NCBI RefSeq assembly: GCF_022581195.2
Contig: NC_061471.1
Span: 8,866,001-8,930,000, forward strand
Direction: 5' to 3'
Length of the DNA stretch: 64,000 nucleotides
From: Helicoverpa zea
Lineage: Eukaryota; Arthropoda; Insecta; Lepidoptera; Noctuidae
The notes under the pieces were generated by a model. That model saw nothing but the letters and a program-made list of their open reading frames with translations, was not told the origin of the DNA and ran no database searches. Both the position numbers and the translations under genes were made by a program. Numbering within the stretch: the stretch's first letter is position 1; each line of letters opens with the position of its first letter. Below, piece after piece: positions 12,001 to 27,000 of the stretch.

Positions 12001-15000
12001 CACGGCGTGGCCGAGGCAGGCAGCAGCAGCTAGGTACAGTATACTGACTGGGCGGGCGGTGGTCGGCCAGCAGCGCGCGCACGGTGCTGCACAGCGGCAG
12101 CGGCAGCACGGCGTGGCCGAGGCAGGCAGCAGCAGCTAGGTACAGTATACTGACTGGGCGGGCGGTGGTCGGCCAGCAGCGCGCGCACGGTGCTGCACAG
12201 CGGCAGCGGCAGCACGGCGTGGCCGAGGCAGGCAGCAGCAGCTAGGTACAGTATACTGACTGGGCGGGCGGTGGTCGGCCAGCAGCGCGCGCACGGTGCT
12301 GCACAGCGGCAGCGGCAGCACGGCGTGGCCGAGGCAGGCGGGGTGCGCGGCGCCGGCGCCCGCGCCGCCGCCCTCCGCCCAGCGCAGCGACACCCACACG
12401 CGCTCCGGCGACAGCACCAGCCGCAGGATCAGCGCCCGCGTGAACCCGGAGATACCCTCTGCACAACACAAACATACTGCAAGTTAATGACTGCTCAATA
12501 ACATACATAATAGCATGGAATGTCCCCTTTTACCAACTCTTCTTACACTCATTGATAAATCCCAGCCAATCAGATATTACAGCAAGTATATAAAACCACT
12601 ATAGTCCGCGCCAAATAAACGTGCAATAAAGTTTGTTCACCTCCTTCTACTAATGTATCCCAATATTCCAAAACGATACGAAAAAAATGTATGGGCAGTG
12701 TCGGTAACACGATCAAAACAAGTGTATCGTGGTAAGAGGCGTCCTTGTCGCAAAGGATTACAAACCTTTGGTTAAAAGTATGATCAGTCAGTAAAACTTT
12801 CCGAGTAGAGTACCTACACAAGTTGAGTAGTCTATCCCAAGCGCATTCCAAATTCGAAATGACGGAAGGACATTATTACAAAATGGCGGACAGGTGATGC
12901 GCCCCTGACGGCAGGGCGGTTGAATGACCTTTATTGCAAGTTTATTTGGCGCGTACTATAGCCATTTTCCCGCGGTTTCACCCGCGTTCCGTGGGAGCTA
13001 CTTCCCGCACCGGGATAAAATATAGCCTACGTTACTCGCAGATAATATAGCTTTCTAATGGTGAAAGAATATTTAAAATCGGTCCAGTAGTTTTTGAGTT
13101 TATCCATTACAACCAAACAAAGAAACAAACTTTTCCTCTTTATAATATTAGTATAGATTAACCATCTTGCCTTTAATGCAGCAAATGCAATTTTCTTCCC
13201 CCCATCTAAGAAAGAGTATCTTATCATTACCCTTACGGGTTAACTTCGATATCTGACTGCAAAAATTGTTTTAATCCTCTAAAGCAAATCTCTAAATTGA
13301 ATTTAGAACGTCACGTGAATTGCTTGTGAATATCATGGCTGTCCCGAAATTAATTTCAGTATACTGGCCAGTATTTGTGACGTCACGATCCGACGCTATA
13401 TTGTACTGGAGAAAGAGATCAGTGTACTGGAGGGCCACAGTGAGACAAGTTGACGTGACGTCCCGAGCAGTGGCTTCGGAACACAGTCCATGTCAATAAC
13501 CTTTTTGAATTCGGAAAAACCGCTTAGAGCCTTCTTGTGTATGTACTTTATTTACTAATTTGCGTTACGCGCGCCACTTTCGTTTTTTTTTTTCATTCCT
13601 TTATTTCCTCGCTGATTTGGGATGAATGATGCCTTTTCACCTTGTGCTCTTTTGATTACCTCGCTGTCAGATTCTATTTTTTTTTTTTTTTTGTTTTTGA
13701 TGGATGGAGAGGAAGAGGAAGACTTAAGAAAAGATGGAAGGATTGCCTGAAAAATGACATGAATAGGAAGGGAGTGTCAGTATGACGAGTGACAGGGGAA
13801 AATGGTGCAAAATGTGCATTAAACTCTTGTATATCAAATAACTATAAATAATAAAAAAATAATCGATATTACCCTCGATTGTAACTTATTAAAAAAACAC
13901 TCAAAACTTGAAACCCCACAGTATAAAGTTTTAAACAAAAGACTCACCAGTACTCTGCATGGACTCCAATATGCTGTGTAATGTTGACGCAAAAAGCTTC
14001 TGGTTGGCGGGGTGACATACTGTTAGCTCGGCGAACAGACGGATCGTGCTCTCTTCTAGTTGAGCGTATTGAGCGTCTTCCTGCCATGTACTGCTGGAGA
14101 AAGTAATAATAATTACATAAATGAGTCGGAGCAAATACATAGAGGTCAGGAAGTAATATTATAGTCTAGGGAAAAAAACATTAGGTTTTAAAAACGAAAT
14201 AAGGTGGCGAGGGAATCATACCATTTTCTTATCAAAGAGTTTCTTTAGCCAAAAAATGCTGTGTCCTAATGTCACTGACCTAATGCTAGTTTGTTTCACA
14301 AAAGTTGCCGATGGGACAAACTTTTCTTTTTCTTTATGAAATACAATAACACATATTTAATAAAATAAGTTGATTTTACAAATACCTATAATGCGGTCTA
14401 GGATGACACAGCAGCGTGAGCAACGGCTTCCAGAAGGTGTTCCCTGGTCCTCCCAACCAGTCCTTCAGCCTCTTGGAAAAGCAGACAGCTCGAGCCCACT
14501 CCACGAGCTGGTGCACACTCTTCATAGAAGGCAGGTCCGACTTAGACTGGGAGTCCTTGTCCGGGTCGGTCATTTGCACATCTTCTGCGGTGCCTTGTTG
14601 GTTCTTGATTAATTCTAGTTTTGCTTCGCTAAAGTCTGCAAGAGAAATAATATTTTAGTAACGTTTCTATCGATGCGTAGCGTGGTGATTAACGCTCAAC
14701 CCTTCTCCGTGTGTGATGAGGCCTGTGCCGATAAAAAAAGGCTTTAACTGTAACTTTTCCAGCAATCACAACACATTGATAGCAGCAAACTTGATGCAAA
14801 AGAAGCGGCTTATAAATAGCGCTATATCATACCAACTATTCTACTTAGATAAGTTACAAAATACAGGAGTAAATGTACTTCAGAGGTGCCTCTTATATCC
14901 CAAACAGTGTCTAAATGTAATACCTCATTAGCTTTACAGTCTAAACAGGCATTTAATAATAATAATTGTATTAGGACATTGGTCCCTGATTATGATGGCA

Positions 15001-18000
15001 CGTTAAACTGTAGGTCCTGGCTGTCATTGAACATCCTTGGCAGTCGTTACGGGTAGTCAGAAGCCAGTAAGTCTGACACCAGTCTAATGAAGGGGTATTG
15101 GGTTGCCCAGGTAACTGGGTTGAGGGGGTCAGATAGGGCAGTCGCTCCTTGTAAAGTACTGGTACTCAGCTTCATCCGGTTAGACTGGAAGCCAACCCCA
15201 ACATAGTTGGGAAAAAGACTCGGAAGACGATGATTAGGACATTGGTCCCTGATTCACTTCCTATAATTATTTTTCTACTATTTATTATCACTAACCAGCA
15301 ATAGCCTTAACAACGGCAGCGGGTAGCCTGGAGTGCAGCAACGCGAGTGTAGCGGCCGGCGACATGGCAGCCGCCGCAATGGTCTGCAGCTGCCAGCCAC
15401 GAGCCTCCCAGGACACGGGGGCTGCGGTGGCTGATGATGATGGCGCTGAGGGGGTTGCGCTCGGAGACTGCACTTTTGTGTCGTCGGTTAGACCTTCCAT
15501 ACTGGGGGTGGGAGAAGCATGATTAGATATTGTTCACATTATAACAGACCGCAATGTCAATTTCAATGTCAGATTATTATGGACATTGTGGTCATTGAAA
15601 TAGGACTAAAATTAACTAACACCACTTCCGCATGCAGTCAGTTAGATGTCCTTCTTGTCACAATTGATTTTAAATTTTATTTCAATGAGGTAATGTCGAT
15701 AATAGTTTGATCATGTAAAATGCTCTGGACTGCGCTAAGAGTTTTTCATGGCGTAATCAACATCGATACTGTAATATACTACGATAATACTAGTAAGAAA
15801 AAGTCTTACCTTTCGTCTTGATCCATAGGTATATCCATATGTTCTAGTAGCATTCTGAATAGTTCTGGCCTGATGTAACACATGGAACATAAAACTGAAA
15901 AGAAAAAATTTTAACAGATAAAAAATAATCAATATTTATTTTGTGAAAAACCTAATTTTCTTAACTTTAAAAGACTCGGCAATAATCTAGCCATTCACCA
16001 AAAACCTCATCGTAACTAAAATTCTATACATCGATAAACATTTCCTACAAAAAATATCGACAATTAAAACCAAGTAAACTCACTGGCGTCTAATGATTTC
16101 TTGAGCAGACTAGATTCGGGCACATCCTTGACCCACGTGTACACCAACTCGAACAGATCATCCGTGATCAGCTCTTCCAAATTATCCAGTATACGTTTCT
16201 CTTTCAGTGTCCATAGTACCTGTGAAGGAAAAGTAATAATGTAATGGTGTCTAATATCAAGCCATTTTTTTATCTGACAAAGGATTAGCTTTCAAGAAAG
16301 AAGCTTCAAGTGGTTGGCATAAAAATGTTTTAAATAAAGCTCGATATTCCATCAAAATTTACGGAATATGTTCCTGCCGTGTCGCGGGGCCTTGATCATT
16401 TACAAGTCGGTGCGTAAACGACTGTTTCGCCAACTCAACAATTCGTTCAAAAACCCTTACATCCTGTTGACAGCTGACCTGCTGAATAAGTTAAACCTAA
16501 AATTACTGAACTACTTATGGAACTTGACTGCCATATCGGTTATCTGCCGGAATTGATTTACCGTATGTGTTGCCCTATAAGGGTGTATATACTGTACATA
16601 CCGATGCTAGTGTGTGCGTGAGCGCAGCGGACGGCGGCTCGCGCTGGCGCAGCCACAGCTCGGCGGCGGCGGCCAGCCACTGCACGTAGGCCGCCACCGC
16701 GCCGTCCGCGCACCAGCGGCACAGCTGCCGCACCAGCTCGCACACCGCCCACATGCTGCCGTTCACGCGGCCGTTTGTGGGTGCTTGGAAAGCTACAATC
16801 AAATTAGGTGCTGTTAAAAAACTGAAAAAATTATTAATATTTTATCTAAATTTCAAACTCCATAACCGTAATTTAAAGAAAGTTTTTTATTAAAAAAGTT
16901 TTAAAATTCAATTTTACGTCCCTATTTAATTTGTCGGTACTTACAGACATATCACATTAGTTGCACCAAATTTGATGCTAACCGAACTTCTTTTAGTTGT
17001 TAAATCGCTGATTTGATCAAATATATGGTTTGTTATAGTTTGGTTATCGTTATAGTAACTAGGTCTTAATATAATACCTTACATACCTTTTGAAATACGA
17101 AACAAATGAACCATCAAAGATACAAAGTTTATAACACTACACACACTACCACAACTCACCATGAGCATGCGCATGGGCGTCCATATTCAACAGCGCCGTG
17201 ATCAACGGGCCCCTCAGTTCCGGCGCATGCCTTGCAGCCGCCAGCAGCGCGGCGTGCGCATGCGTGGCGGGGGCGCCGCCGGCCGCCACGCAGGCGCAGA
17301 GCGCGCTGACGGCGCCGCCCGCGCGGGAGCGGGCGAGGCGGGCCCCGGCCGCGCTGCCGGCGCGGGTGCATGCTGCCACTACGCAGGCCCAGTTGTTGCT
17401 GCTGAAAGGGAAATAGATACGTTACACTAACTAAAAAAATTGTTACTCTTAATTAGATAGATTTCCTTGTCCTTTTTGGGAAGTCGTTTAAAAAATTTGA
17501 CTATCATCCCACTGCAAGAATTACCTTACAGAAAAATTGTACTATACAGGTAAATAATAATTACGTTCACAAAATTTATATATTTCTTAACTAGCTACCG
17601 CCCGCGAATTTATCTAAGTCGACGAAATAGAACTGCCGAAATACTATAGAATATAGATAGTTGTATACACTTCCGTAGTACATATATTCTTTCACTATAC
17701 AATATAATTATTATGCTAACAACTGAGGAGCTAGCGGATTATTTACAGCCGCATTTATTTGTTTCTTAATTTTGAAAAGCAAATTTTTAAGATCATGATT
17801 GAAGGCCAAGGCCAATAAAACAAGCGCAGATTAAGTACTGAAATATCAAAGTTCGGCCGTTAAACTATAATTGCTATACTCACGTAACAGGCGTAGTAGT
17901 AAGACTATTGAAGGCCGGAGCAGCCAACAGCCTCAACTGCAACAAGCCCATATTCGACGAATCTCGAGGCTTGTACAGTCTGATCTGTACAGTGGTGCAG

Positions 18001-21000
18001 ACCACTGGTCGGGCTACCACGAGACGGATGAAGGTCATGCCGGCAGTGCTTTGAGGAGGACCTAATGGAGCTAGGGTACCGCCGCAACCGGCTTCCACGC
18101 CCACGGCGCCCGGACAGGCTGATGGGAGAAATGTTAGGTTTAGAGTTCTGGTAATACATAGGTAGATGAAAAATTGATATCGATTTAGAGAGAGTAAGAT
18201 TTCATGCTAAAATATATTTCAGTAAAAATTCGCAGAAAGAATTTTAAAATTAGTGCTTTTTTAACATATTTAATACATTGGGTATTTTGAAAGTGAGTTT
18301 ACAATCTTTTTGTCGATCTTTAGGGACCCCCCACACTAGCGTCTTTCGAGCGTCGTCGTCGTGCCAGCGTCCGCGCAACGTCCACCCGACGTCGACGTCG
18401 CGTAGCCGCGGCGCTGGCGTCGCGTAGCCGCGACGCGATTCAACTTTTTTTTGCGAACAAGTACAATGCTCAACGCAATCTATTTGCCCCGCTCCCCACC
18501 AGTACCTCGCTCTCTTGTATCAATTGTAATAGTTCGTCAAATATTCGTTTTGGCATCCGTAAATAATCATAGAAGTATTTTTTATTATTTTTTATATGTT
18601 GACTATACAATACGAAATAATCGCTTTCCTGAAATCTAACACTACACAGAGGATGTTCCCAATGTTGACGACGACGTTTCCTTTTTCGTTTCCGTAATTT
18701 TTGGATCAGTAATATCAGCAGCAGTGCTTCTTCGTCGGAATCCATTTTCACACTGCTTGTACGCGACAGGAGCCGCGGCTACGCGACGCCAGCGCCGCGC
18801 ACGATCGGCGTTCGGCAACCGTCCAGCGCTGGCGTCGCGTCGCCGCGACGTCGACGTCGGGTGGACGTTGCGCGGACGCTGGCACGACGACGACGCTCGA
18901 AAGACGCCAGTGTGGGGGGTCTCTTACAATCAATTTAATACAATACGATTTGACTGTTTTGTTTTAGCGGTTATATCTACCAAACAGCAGTTAGCAGTTT
19001 TTTCTCGTCTCTATACATCGTCTAAATATAAAAAATCTCCTTAGTAATAATGACTTTGTAAATTAAAAATACTGACTAGCCAAACTAGTAAGATGTGGCT
19101 GCAACTGGACTTCATGCAGCTGCACAGCATACGGCAGCGTCAGCGTCAGAGCAAGCGAGGCGTCGTCCGCGCTGAAGAAGTGGTAGGACCACGCGGCCGC
19201 GCGGACGCGCCGAGCCGCGCACGCGCCGCGGACGCTCATGCCGCCGCCGCCGTCCAGAAGTACGTCGGCGGCTTGCGCTGTTGGGTTGCCGCACGATACC
19301 GTGCCTGGGGACAGAAATAATGCATACAATTTCATTGCTAGACTTCAACTGTTATGTAAAAAAGAAAATAAGTTTATAAAAATTCTTACAACAATAGCTC
19401 GGCGAAAGTAGCCAATTTTAATTTTTCTGGGTCTAGTTAAAATGCACGGACGGAATTGAATAGAAAACCCTTTCTGGAACATTCTTTATCTGAACAGAGT
19501 TTTGTGTAACAGTTCGCTCATGTCAAACTCCAGAAACATAATTTATTTTTCCCAATATTAGCCCAAAATCAGACCCTAGAGTCAAATAATGAAATACAAC
19601 TTTTGTATAGAAATTGTACAAAATATTCAAAATAACTAACATAGCGGAGCAATGTTAACCAATCCATTAGCGGTCTCAATAACAGGCGTTTGGTTCTTCT
19701 TGTTGCCCGACGCTGGTGTGGACAAGTTCATCATTTGTGGCGGCAGCTTCAGGTAGTTCATTAGAGACGAGACTAAGCCTTGTCCGCTGCTGGGACCGGC
19801 CTGGGAACAACAAACAAATATTTTCATTTAAGAATACAGTAGAAAAATCATTAGACCTATTGACTTTGAAGGGGCAATTATGTGAGTATTCTTTTCCAAT
19901 CATAACACTTCGATAAAAGTGGAGAATGGTCTCTTGAATACTTGGCGCTACGATAGCTCAGCAGGTGGAGTAAATATTATCAGTGGACTGTATAATATGC
20001 AAATATAATAACTTTAGGCAACACAATTAGCTTAATATGAAATAAAGAACGCTTGCGCGCGGCCGGTACGCTTAAGCAAGATTTGACCTCTAGACCCGGT
20101 GCTACCATTTTTTTCACTGGATTCAGCTCTTTTCTACAAAAATAGAATCTCATACCGACACCTAATAATACTTTCATGAGTCGGACAGTGTTTTCTTAAC
20201 ATATTATATCCTGTAGTTATTTATAACATACCTGATGACAAGCAGTAAGTTTTTCAAGCGCGAGTTCTAGGCCACCCGCGTCTATGAAAGCGGCGAGTGC
20301 CTCTGGATAGTCGAGCACTCGGATAATTAGCTGTTGCATCGCTTGAGATAGATTCACTACTTCTTCTTTCTCTGTAATGGAGAATTTTAATTTACTTGTT
20401 TCTGTATTATGGTAGCTGTGAGTATTTAGCGTTCTTTTTTATGCATAGTGACTTTTACTGGTATATGGCTTTTTGTTGTAAGATAAACGGTGTTACTGCG
20501 AGAAACTTAAACAGTGCACCAATTCTTTTTTTAAAACAATTGTCATATCTCTGTTTAAGTTTCCTGTAAAGGCACCATACAACGTTGCTTTCAAAATATC
20601 AACCATTTTAACAATAATTGACTACTTCTTTACCATATTACACGACGACATCTGACCCAATGACCATCATTTTTATCACATAGATAATAATTTAAATAAA
20701 ACCTTCGTGTTACTCACTGAGGAACTCCATGAGGCTTGTAACCATGAGTGCTGGGTTTGATGCCACGGTAGCCATGTGGGCCACTAACCAGAACACCTCT
20801 TCCTTCAGAGACGATGGCTCTGAACTCATGCCTGTAACAGTCACATAACATAAGGTAAATGCAATAAAGTCGAACAAGATTTTTGAAAAAATAAAATGTT
20901 GGTTAAATATGTAGCATAGTTCAGTGTTATATAAACTTTTATCATAAGGTTCACTTTTATAAAGAATGGCAAGGGAAAATCAGCCTTATTGTTTCATATA

Positions 21001-24000
21001 GTGCAAACGAATCTCAGCCATAGAGAGAGGCGTGAGAACATATTTGTATTAAGAAATAGGTATTTGTTTGTTACGTACCTGAATTCAAAGCAACGGTGTT
21101 CATGCCGTCGCATATCGAGAGCGTCCTGTAGAACTTCTGCATGATTTGTTGATGTTGCAGTACTGTTGACAAAAACAAAATAGCGATTGCAAAACCAATA
21201 AAACCCCATTCAATATTTCTAACCTATCCTTAGATTTCAAGACGCTGTATTAATGGAAATATTTATTTTTTTCGAATCTTCTACTTTTGTTTTTGTATTT
21301 TATGAGAAAATTCCTGTCAAGTCAGAAAAAATACAGTTAAAATAAATAAATAAATTTTCATTTAACCAGCAACTGCTGAATCTGCTTGCCTTAAACAAGC
21401 TGCTTGTGACAAGAACAGTTTTATTCCACATCATAAGATTATATATTTTATGAGCCGATAATTATAAAACGTGCGGTACTCGTATAGTTCGGCCATTCAG
21501 AGAATGCGTTCCTGACACGTCGCGATTGAACTGACGACGTAATAACATTCATTGATTATTGATATAATAATGTTGTTTTAATGCTCCTCAATTGTTAAAA
21601 CGGTAAACAACCAGCAAAAATATTTTTATCGTAACTGCAACGCCATTGCAAAGTTACGTCGTCAGTTCAATCGCGACGTGTCAGGAACGCATTCTCTGAA
21701 TGGCCGAACTATAGTTATAATAAAACAGTCAATATAATCATACCAGTGTCAGCAAAGCACGGCGTCCTCGCTGCCTGCTGTTTCCTCTCGTCTTCCACAT
21801 TGGTCGCCTCGGCGGTGCTGCTGTTTTGTGCCTTACTCTCATCTGTCTGTGATTGCTCTCCGCTTGTTGATACTGAAGGGCTTGATGACGACTGGATACA
21901 AAAAAAAACAATAACTTTTAAATCTCTCAAAGGGATTCTACATACCAAAAGTCCGAGACTATGGATAGTGGAATGCATGATGTTATACACATCATAATAT
22001 TTATTGGACAGTGAAAAAATAAGCTAACCTTGACATTCATTTTAAAAAAGGAAGTGAGCTAGGCAAAGTAGAAGTAAAAACAAAAAACATACACAGCACA
22101 CCGAAAAAAAATCTTATAATCAATACTGACGTTATGGGAATCAACGAGGTAAATGTACCCACCATTATCACAGCCGAATAACGTAATCAAAACATAACAA
22201 ATTCACAGAAAATCTTGTCAGAACAACACAAAATATGGATTCATTGTTTACTGCACAGAGTTTAACTCAGAAATGCCATATTTACATTACTTGAATCATT
22301 GAACACTATGTTTCTTATGTTATTCATTCCCAGGCAGGGATTCCCAGATTAAAGATAATGTTTTTTTCTTACTCTAAAGAATAACGGGCAGATATTTTCC
22401 TGTTATAGAGTTTTAAATGTAAGACTTCTATTTTTATGATAAAACTTCTGACTATATAATATAATTATGTTATTTAAAAACTCTAGTTTTTCGTTAGTAG
22501 TTTTAGTTTTAAACAACTGAATATAGCCATTCAGTGGGTCAATCATAGTGGTAAAATAGTCGGTTTATTACTTTTCTTAATGTCAATTGTATCTGTCAAA
22601 AAGTTGAAGAAATGCAATAGAATGTTCCATCAAATAACAGAATCTTAGTTTAAGTTTCTGAAAAAACTAATACCAATTATCTAAAACAAAACATTTATGG
22701 GACAGTAAGAGTTGAAATATATATTATGTATGAAGCAACTGAAGAATCTATCCAATTGTAAAGGAGGGGAGCACATAACGGGAGTACATAATTAAGTATA
22801 TAAGGAAGTACATGATGGGTATACATTAAATAAAGACTTAATACTCACAGCAGCCGGCAGATGCTGCGGCGGCAGCGGCACAGCGAGCAGCTTGCGGCAG
22901 TAATGCAGCAGCTGCGCCAACACTGCTCGGCGCAGCGGGGCCCGGCGCGCGGCCCCGGAGCCGCCGCCAGCCAGCACGTCGGCGAGCAGGCCGGACAGTC
23001 GGGCTTCCGAGCCGCCGGAGCCGCGCCAGCCGCTGCTCTCGCGCACCCACCATACTGACTGATGTGCTAAGGATTGCAGTGAATATGTTGTAAAATTGGG
23101 TATGTGCTTGACAATTTATCATTAAATAAAAGATAAATAAATAATAAATAAAAGAAATTAAATCTAGACAAACATCTGAGATTCTATGATATACAAGTAA
23201 TATGTGTGTTACATGGGTAAAAGCTATTGATTAACATACACTTTAGTTAAGGTATTTATTCTGCTTCAAAACAGCCTTTAAATTCTACTTATATTATAAA
23301 TCCTACTTATATTATAAATGTGAAAGTTTGTGAGAATGTATGGATGTATGTTTGTTATTCAATCACGCAAAAACGGCAAGACCGATTTGATTGAAATTTG
23401 GTACGTAGATAGGTGATACCCTGGATTAACACATAGGCTACTTTTTATCAACACACCACGCCGGCGAAGCCGCTGGCGGAAGCTAGTTTAAGAATATATC
23501 AAGTCTTCCTATCTTTCATAAAAAATCAATCACTAAATTATCACTCAATATGCAAAAAAAAATACATTTTATTTCTCCTAACCAAGATTAACTATAAATA
23601 GAACCTCATATTTACCAGTGTTCTAAAGAAGTACATCCATCATTTAACCCCTTGTATGCGCGCAGATCTACGCGAGACATAATGGATTTTCTATTGGTCT
23701 AAAAGAGGTTAAACGATACTGGACCGCACTGAATGTTAAAATCCAAACTCACCGACAGTAAGGAAGAGCGGCAGCGCGTGATGCACATGGCGGGCCGCCA
23801 GCACCTGCAGCATGGGGTGCGCCAGGCGCAGCAGCGTGGCCTGCAGGTCGTAGGCCTGCCCCGCCTCCGCCTCGCGCCGCCACACGCCGCACACGGCGCG
23901 CAGGGCCGCCAGGGCTCCGGCCGCGCCGCGGGCGCATATGACGCGGGATACCACGGAGTGTAAGGCGGAGGCTGCGCCAGCTCCAGCGCCGATTTGAGCG

Positions 24001-27000
24001 CCGCCCTGTGGAGAAAGGATACGCTCATATACATGTGTATGAAAACTGACGTGTGTGAAAACTGACATGTGGGCTTTTGTTTAATACAAATTGCCATGTT
24101 CAAGTTTCAAAATTAACCGTTGTTTTCAAGACAAACGTATTATATTTATGCTGTCATTAAAATTGGTAAGTCATTTTCGTGATAAACCATGATAGCTTCC
24201 TTAGGATAAATAATCTACTGTTTTCTACATTGGTGAATTTATAAGTATAAAAGATTTACGACACATGGCGCTTTAAATGAAAATGTATGTAAACTTTTTA
24301 CACAAGTTTAAAAAAGCAAAAACATTGTAAAGGACTACTGTGCAAGCCATTATTTAAAATACATAATTTAGCATTAAGTATTTTTGTCATTGTCGGATCG
24401 GATTACGAAACCGACCTAATTCCTATATGTATTAGTTATGTTATGACAGTGCATTAAAGGCATTCAGCTCGTACTGACGTATATTATTCCCCGTAGCTAT
24501 TCTCCCTGACATTCTGACATCTTCTTGTGTGGGTTACGTGAGGCTCGCACAGTTTGGTCCTTCGCGCGGTCCTGGACCTTCCGTCGCGTAGTTCGATTGG
24601 TTTAGGGTCAGTTTACCAGTGACAGTGAACTATAGTGCATTGCTCATTTTTGCATAGCGGAATGCCACGCGGCAAATGAGTGTATATTTGACATTGTAAT
24701 AAAGTGACATTAGTGCAATAATTTAATACAAGAAAAGTGACATTTTCTGAACATTTTGGGAGAACAGCTAGTTACAGTGACAAACATTTGACAAATTCGT
24801 GACATATATATACGGTACAACGAGCAGCTCTCCACGTGACTAGTACGTGATACCTGACAGGGAGAAAAGTTTCAACTAGTTTCTACAGGTTTTGACATTG
24901 CACTGTGACAGAGCAGAGCCTGGCGTGTTCGTTCGAAACCAGAGGTGACGACAGCTGCACTCAAGTAAGACTGTTTCATTATTTTTCCTCATAGTCAACA
25001 TGGAAGCCATCTTCAACAACCAACAGTCGATAATCAAGAGCCTTGAACGTGAGAATACAAATTTTAAGAAAGATCCGTCTGGCAGGAAGACTTCAGAGTA
25101 CATTGTCAAGAGGTTAGAGAGATTGGATAAACTCTGGGAAGATTTCCAGTTCAACCATAACCAACTGCTGACATTTAAAGACGAATCACATGAATATTTT
25201 GTGAGAGATATATATGATGAAACATTAAAATATTATGAAGCCACTAGACGCATGATTGCGTCATTCAAGATGCCTAGACCGTATGAAGCCAAGGAAATTG
25301 GAGAAGAAGCAGCAGAAGGTAAATTGAATACTTTAATAAGCCAACAGAGGACGAATTTTAAAGCATTTAGTAGGCAGCTTCAATATTGTAATGTAGATGG
25401 AATAGAGGAAAAATGGGAGTTAGAAGACGAACTTCGTAGCATACAAACACGTTGGGAATGTATTGACAAACTGCACTGGCAAATAGATAACTTGTTGGAC
25501 GAGCCAGACTTGGCATATGAAGATGAGTACAATGAGCATGAAATTAAATACAGAGAGATCAAGAGGATATTGAATCGAAAATTGGCATCTACAGCGCACC
25601 TTAAGGACTCGACACCAAAAATGCAAATTCCGATATTTTCCGGGAATTACACTGATTGGCCGACATTCATAGACCTTTACAAGGAAACAATTCATCAAAA
25701 TCCTACATTGTCTAAGTCCCAAAAGATGCAGCATTTGAAGAGTAAGCTGAAAGGTGAAGCAGAGAGGCTCATTCAACATCTCCATATCTCAGCGGATAAC
25801 TACGATACCGCATGGGATATTCTATGCCAACGATACAACAATAAACAACTGTTGTTCACCAAACAAATAGAAGTTTTCCTCAATCAGCCAAATGTCCAAA
25901 AACAAACAGCCTACGAAATAAAGAAATTGCATGACGTAAGTAAGGAATGTTTACATGCCATACAAAATTTAGGAGTGGAAACGTCGACATGGGGTCCACT
26001 TTTAGTGCATTTACTGTCTAAGAAGCTTGATACCGACACCTATCAAGACTACCAAGAGCAGAGGAAAAGCCCGCGTGAGTTGGCAAAAATAGAAGATTTC
26101 CTCGCATTTTTAGAAGTTAAATTCACAGCGTTAGAACCAATTCGCAAGAGAGAAGACTTGACATTACAAAAATTTCGAAAACCATTGACACAATATGACA
26201 AAACGGACAGAAAAGATCGAAATGCATCTCAAAAGCTTGGTTTTTCCAGGGCATATTACACCAATTTCAAACGTGACAAGTGTCCAGTGTGCAATTTTGA
26301 TCACGCGCTACATCAGTGCAGACAATTTGCAAGTATGTCGCCGGAAATGAAATTAAAATCGATTGCAAAACATGACATTTGCCAGAATTGTTTGTATCGA
26401 CATGAAAAAGGTATTTGCAATTCTACCAAACGCTGCAAAATGTGCAATAAAGCACATAATTCTTTATTACATGACGCACTTAGTGACCATGAGTTGATGC
26501 CATCGACCTCCAGTTCATTTTTGCGCAACGTAAACAAAAATGCAAACCATGTTGACAGCGATAGTGATGAAATATTATTGACAACCGTGAAAATTCAGGT
26601 AAAAGCAGCAGATGGCACCTACAGGACATTCCGTGCTCTTCTGGATCAGGGGTCACAGATAACCCTTATTACCGAAAATGCCGCACAACTACTAGGTCTT
26701 CGTCGCCACCACATTAATGCAGCAGTGTGTGGTGTAGGCGTCGCCCCTACGAAGGGAAAGGGCAAAATGACACTTTGTTGCAAGTCTATTTACGAGGACT
26801 TCGAGTTTGTAACTGAAGCAATTATCATGAGAAAAGTTATTAATAACTTACCAAATGCATCGTTTGCAAAGAAAACTTATCCTCATTTACAAAATATAAA
26901 ATTAGCTGATCCCGAGTATCATATTTCGAGTCCCATTGACATTTTACTTGACGTGAAAGTTTACTCCGAGATAATTATGAATGGACTATTGCGAGGGTCA

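Noticed and set aside
11288..12215. Repeated 61-codon minus-strand ORFs
   Set aside because: They arise from each 106-bp unit out of the BIRC6 frame; no start context and they end at the TAG inside the next unit.
11284..12339. Chain of mini-exons separated by 19-bp introns
   Set aside because: Donor and acceptor-like ends exist in each unit, but 19 bp is far below a spliceable intron length and 106 bp breaks the frame.
16368..16556. 62-codon plus-strand ORF
   Set aside because: No similarity, no splice or promoter context, in an ordinary intron.
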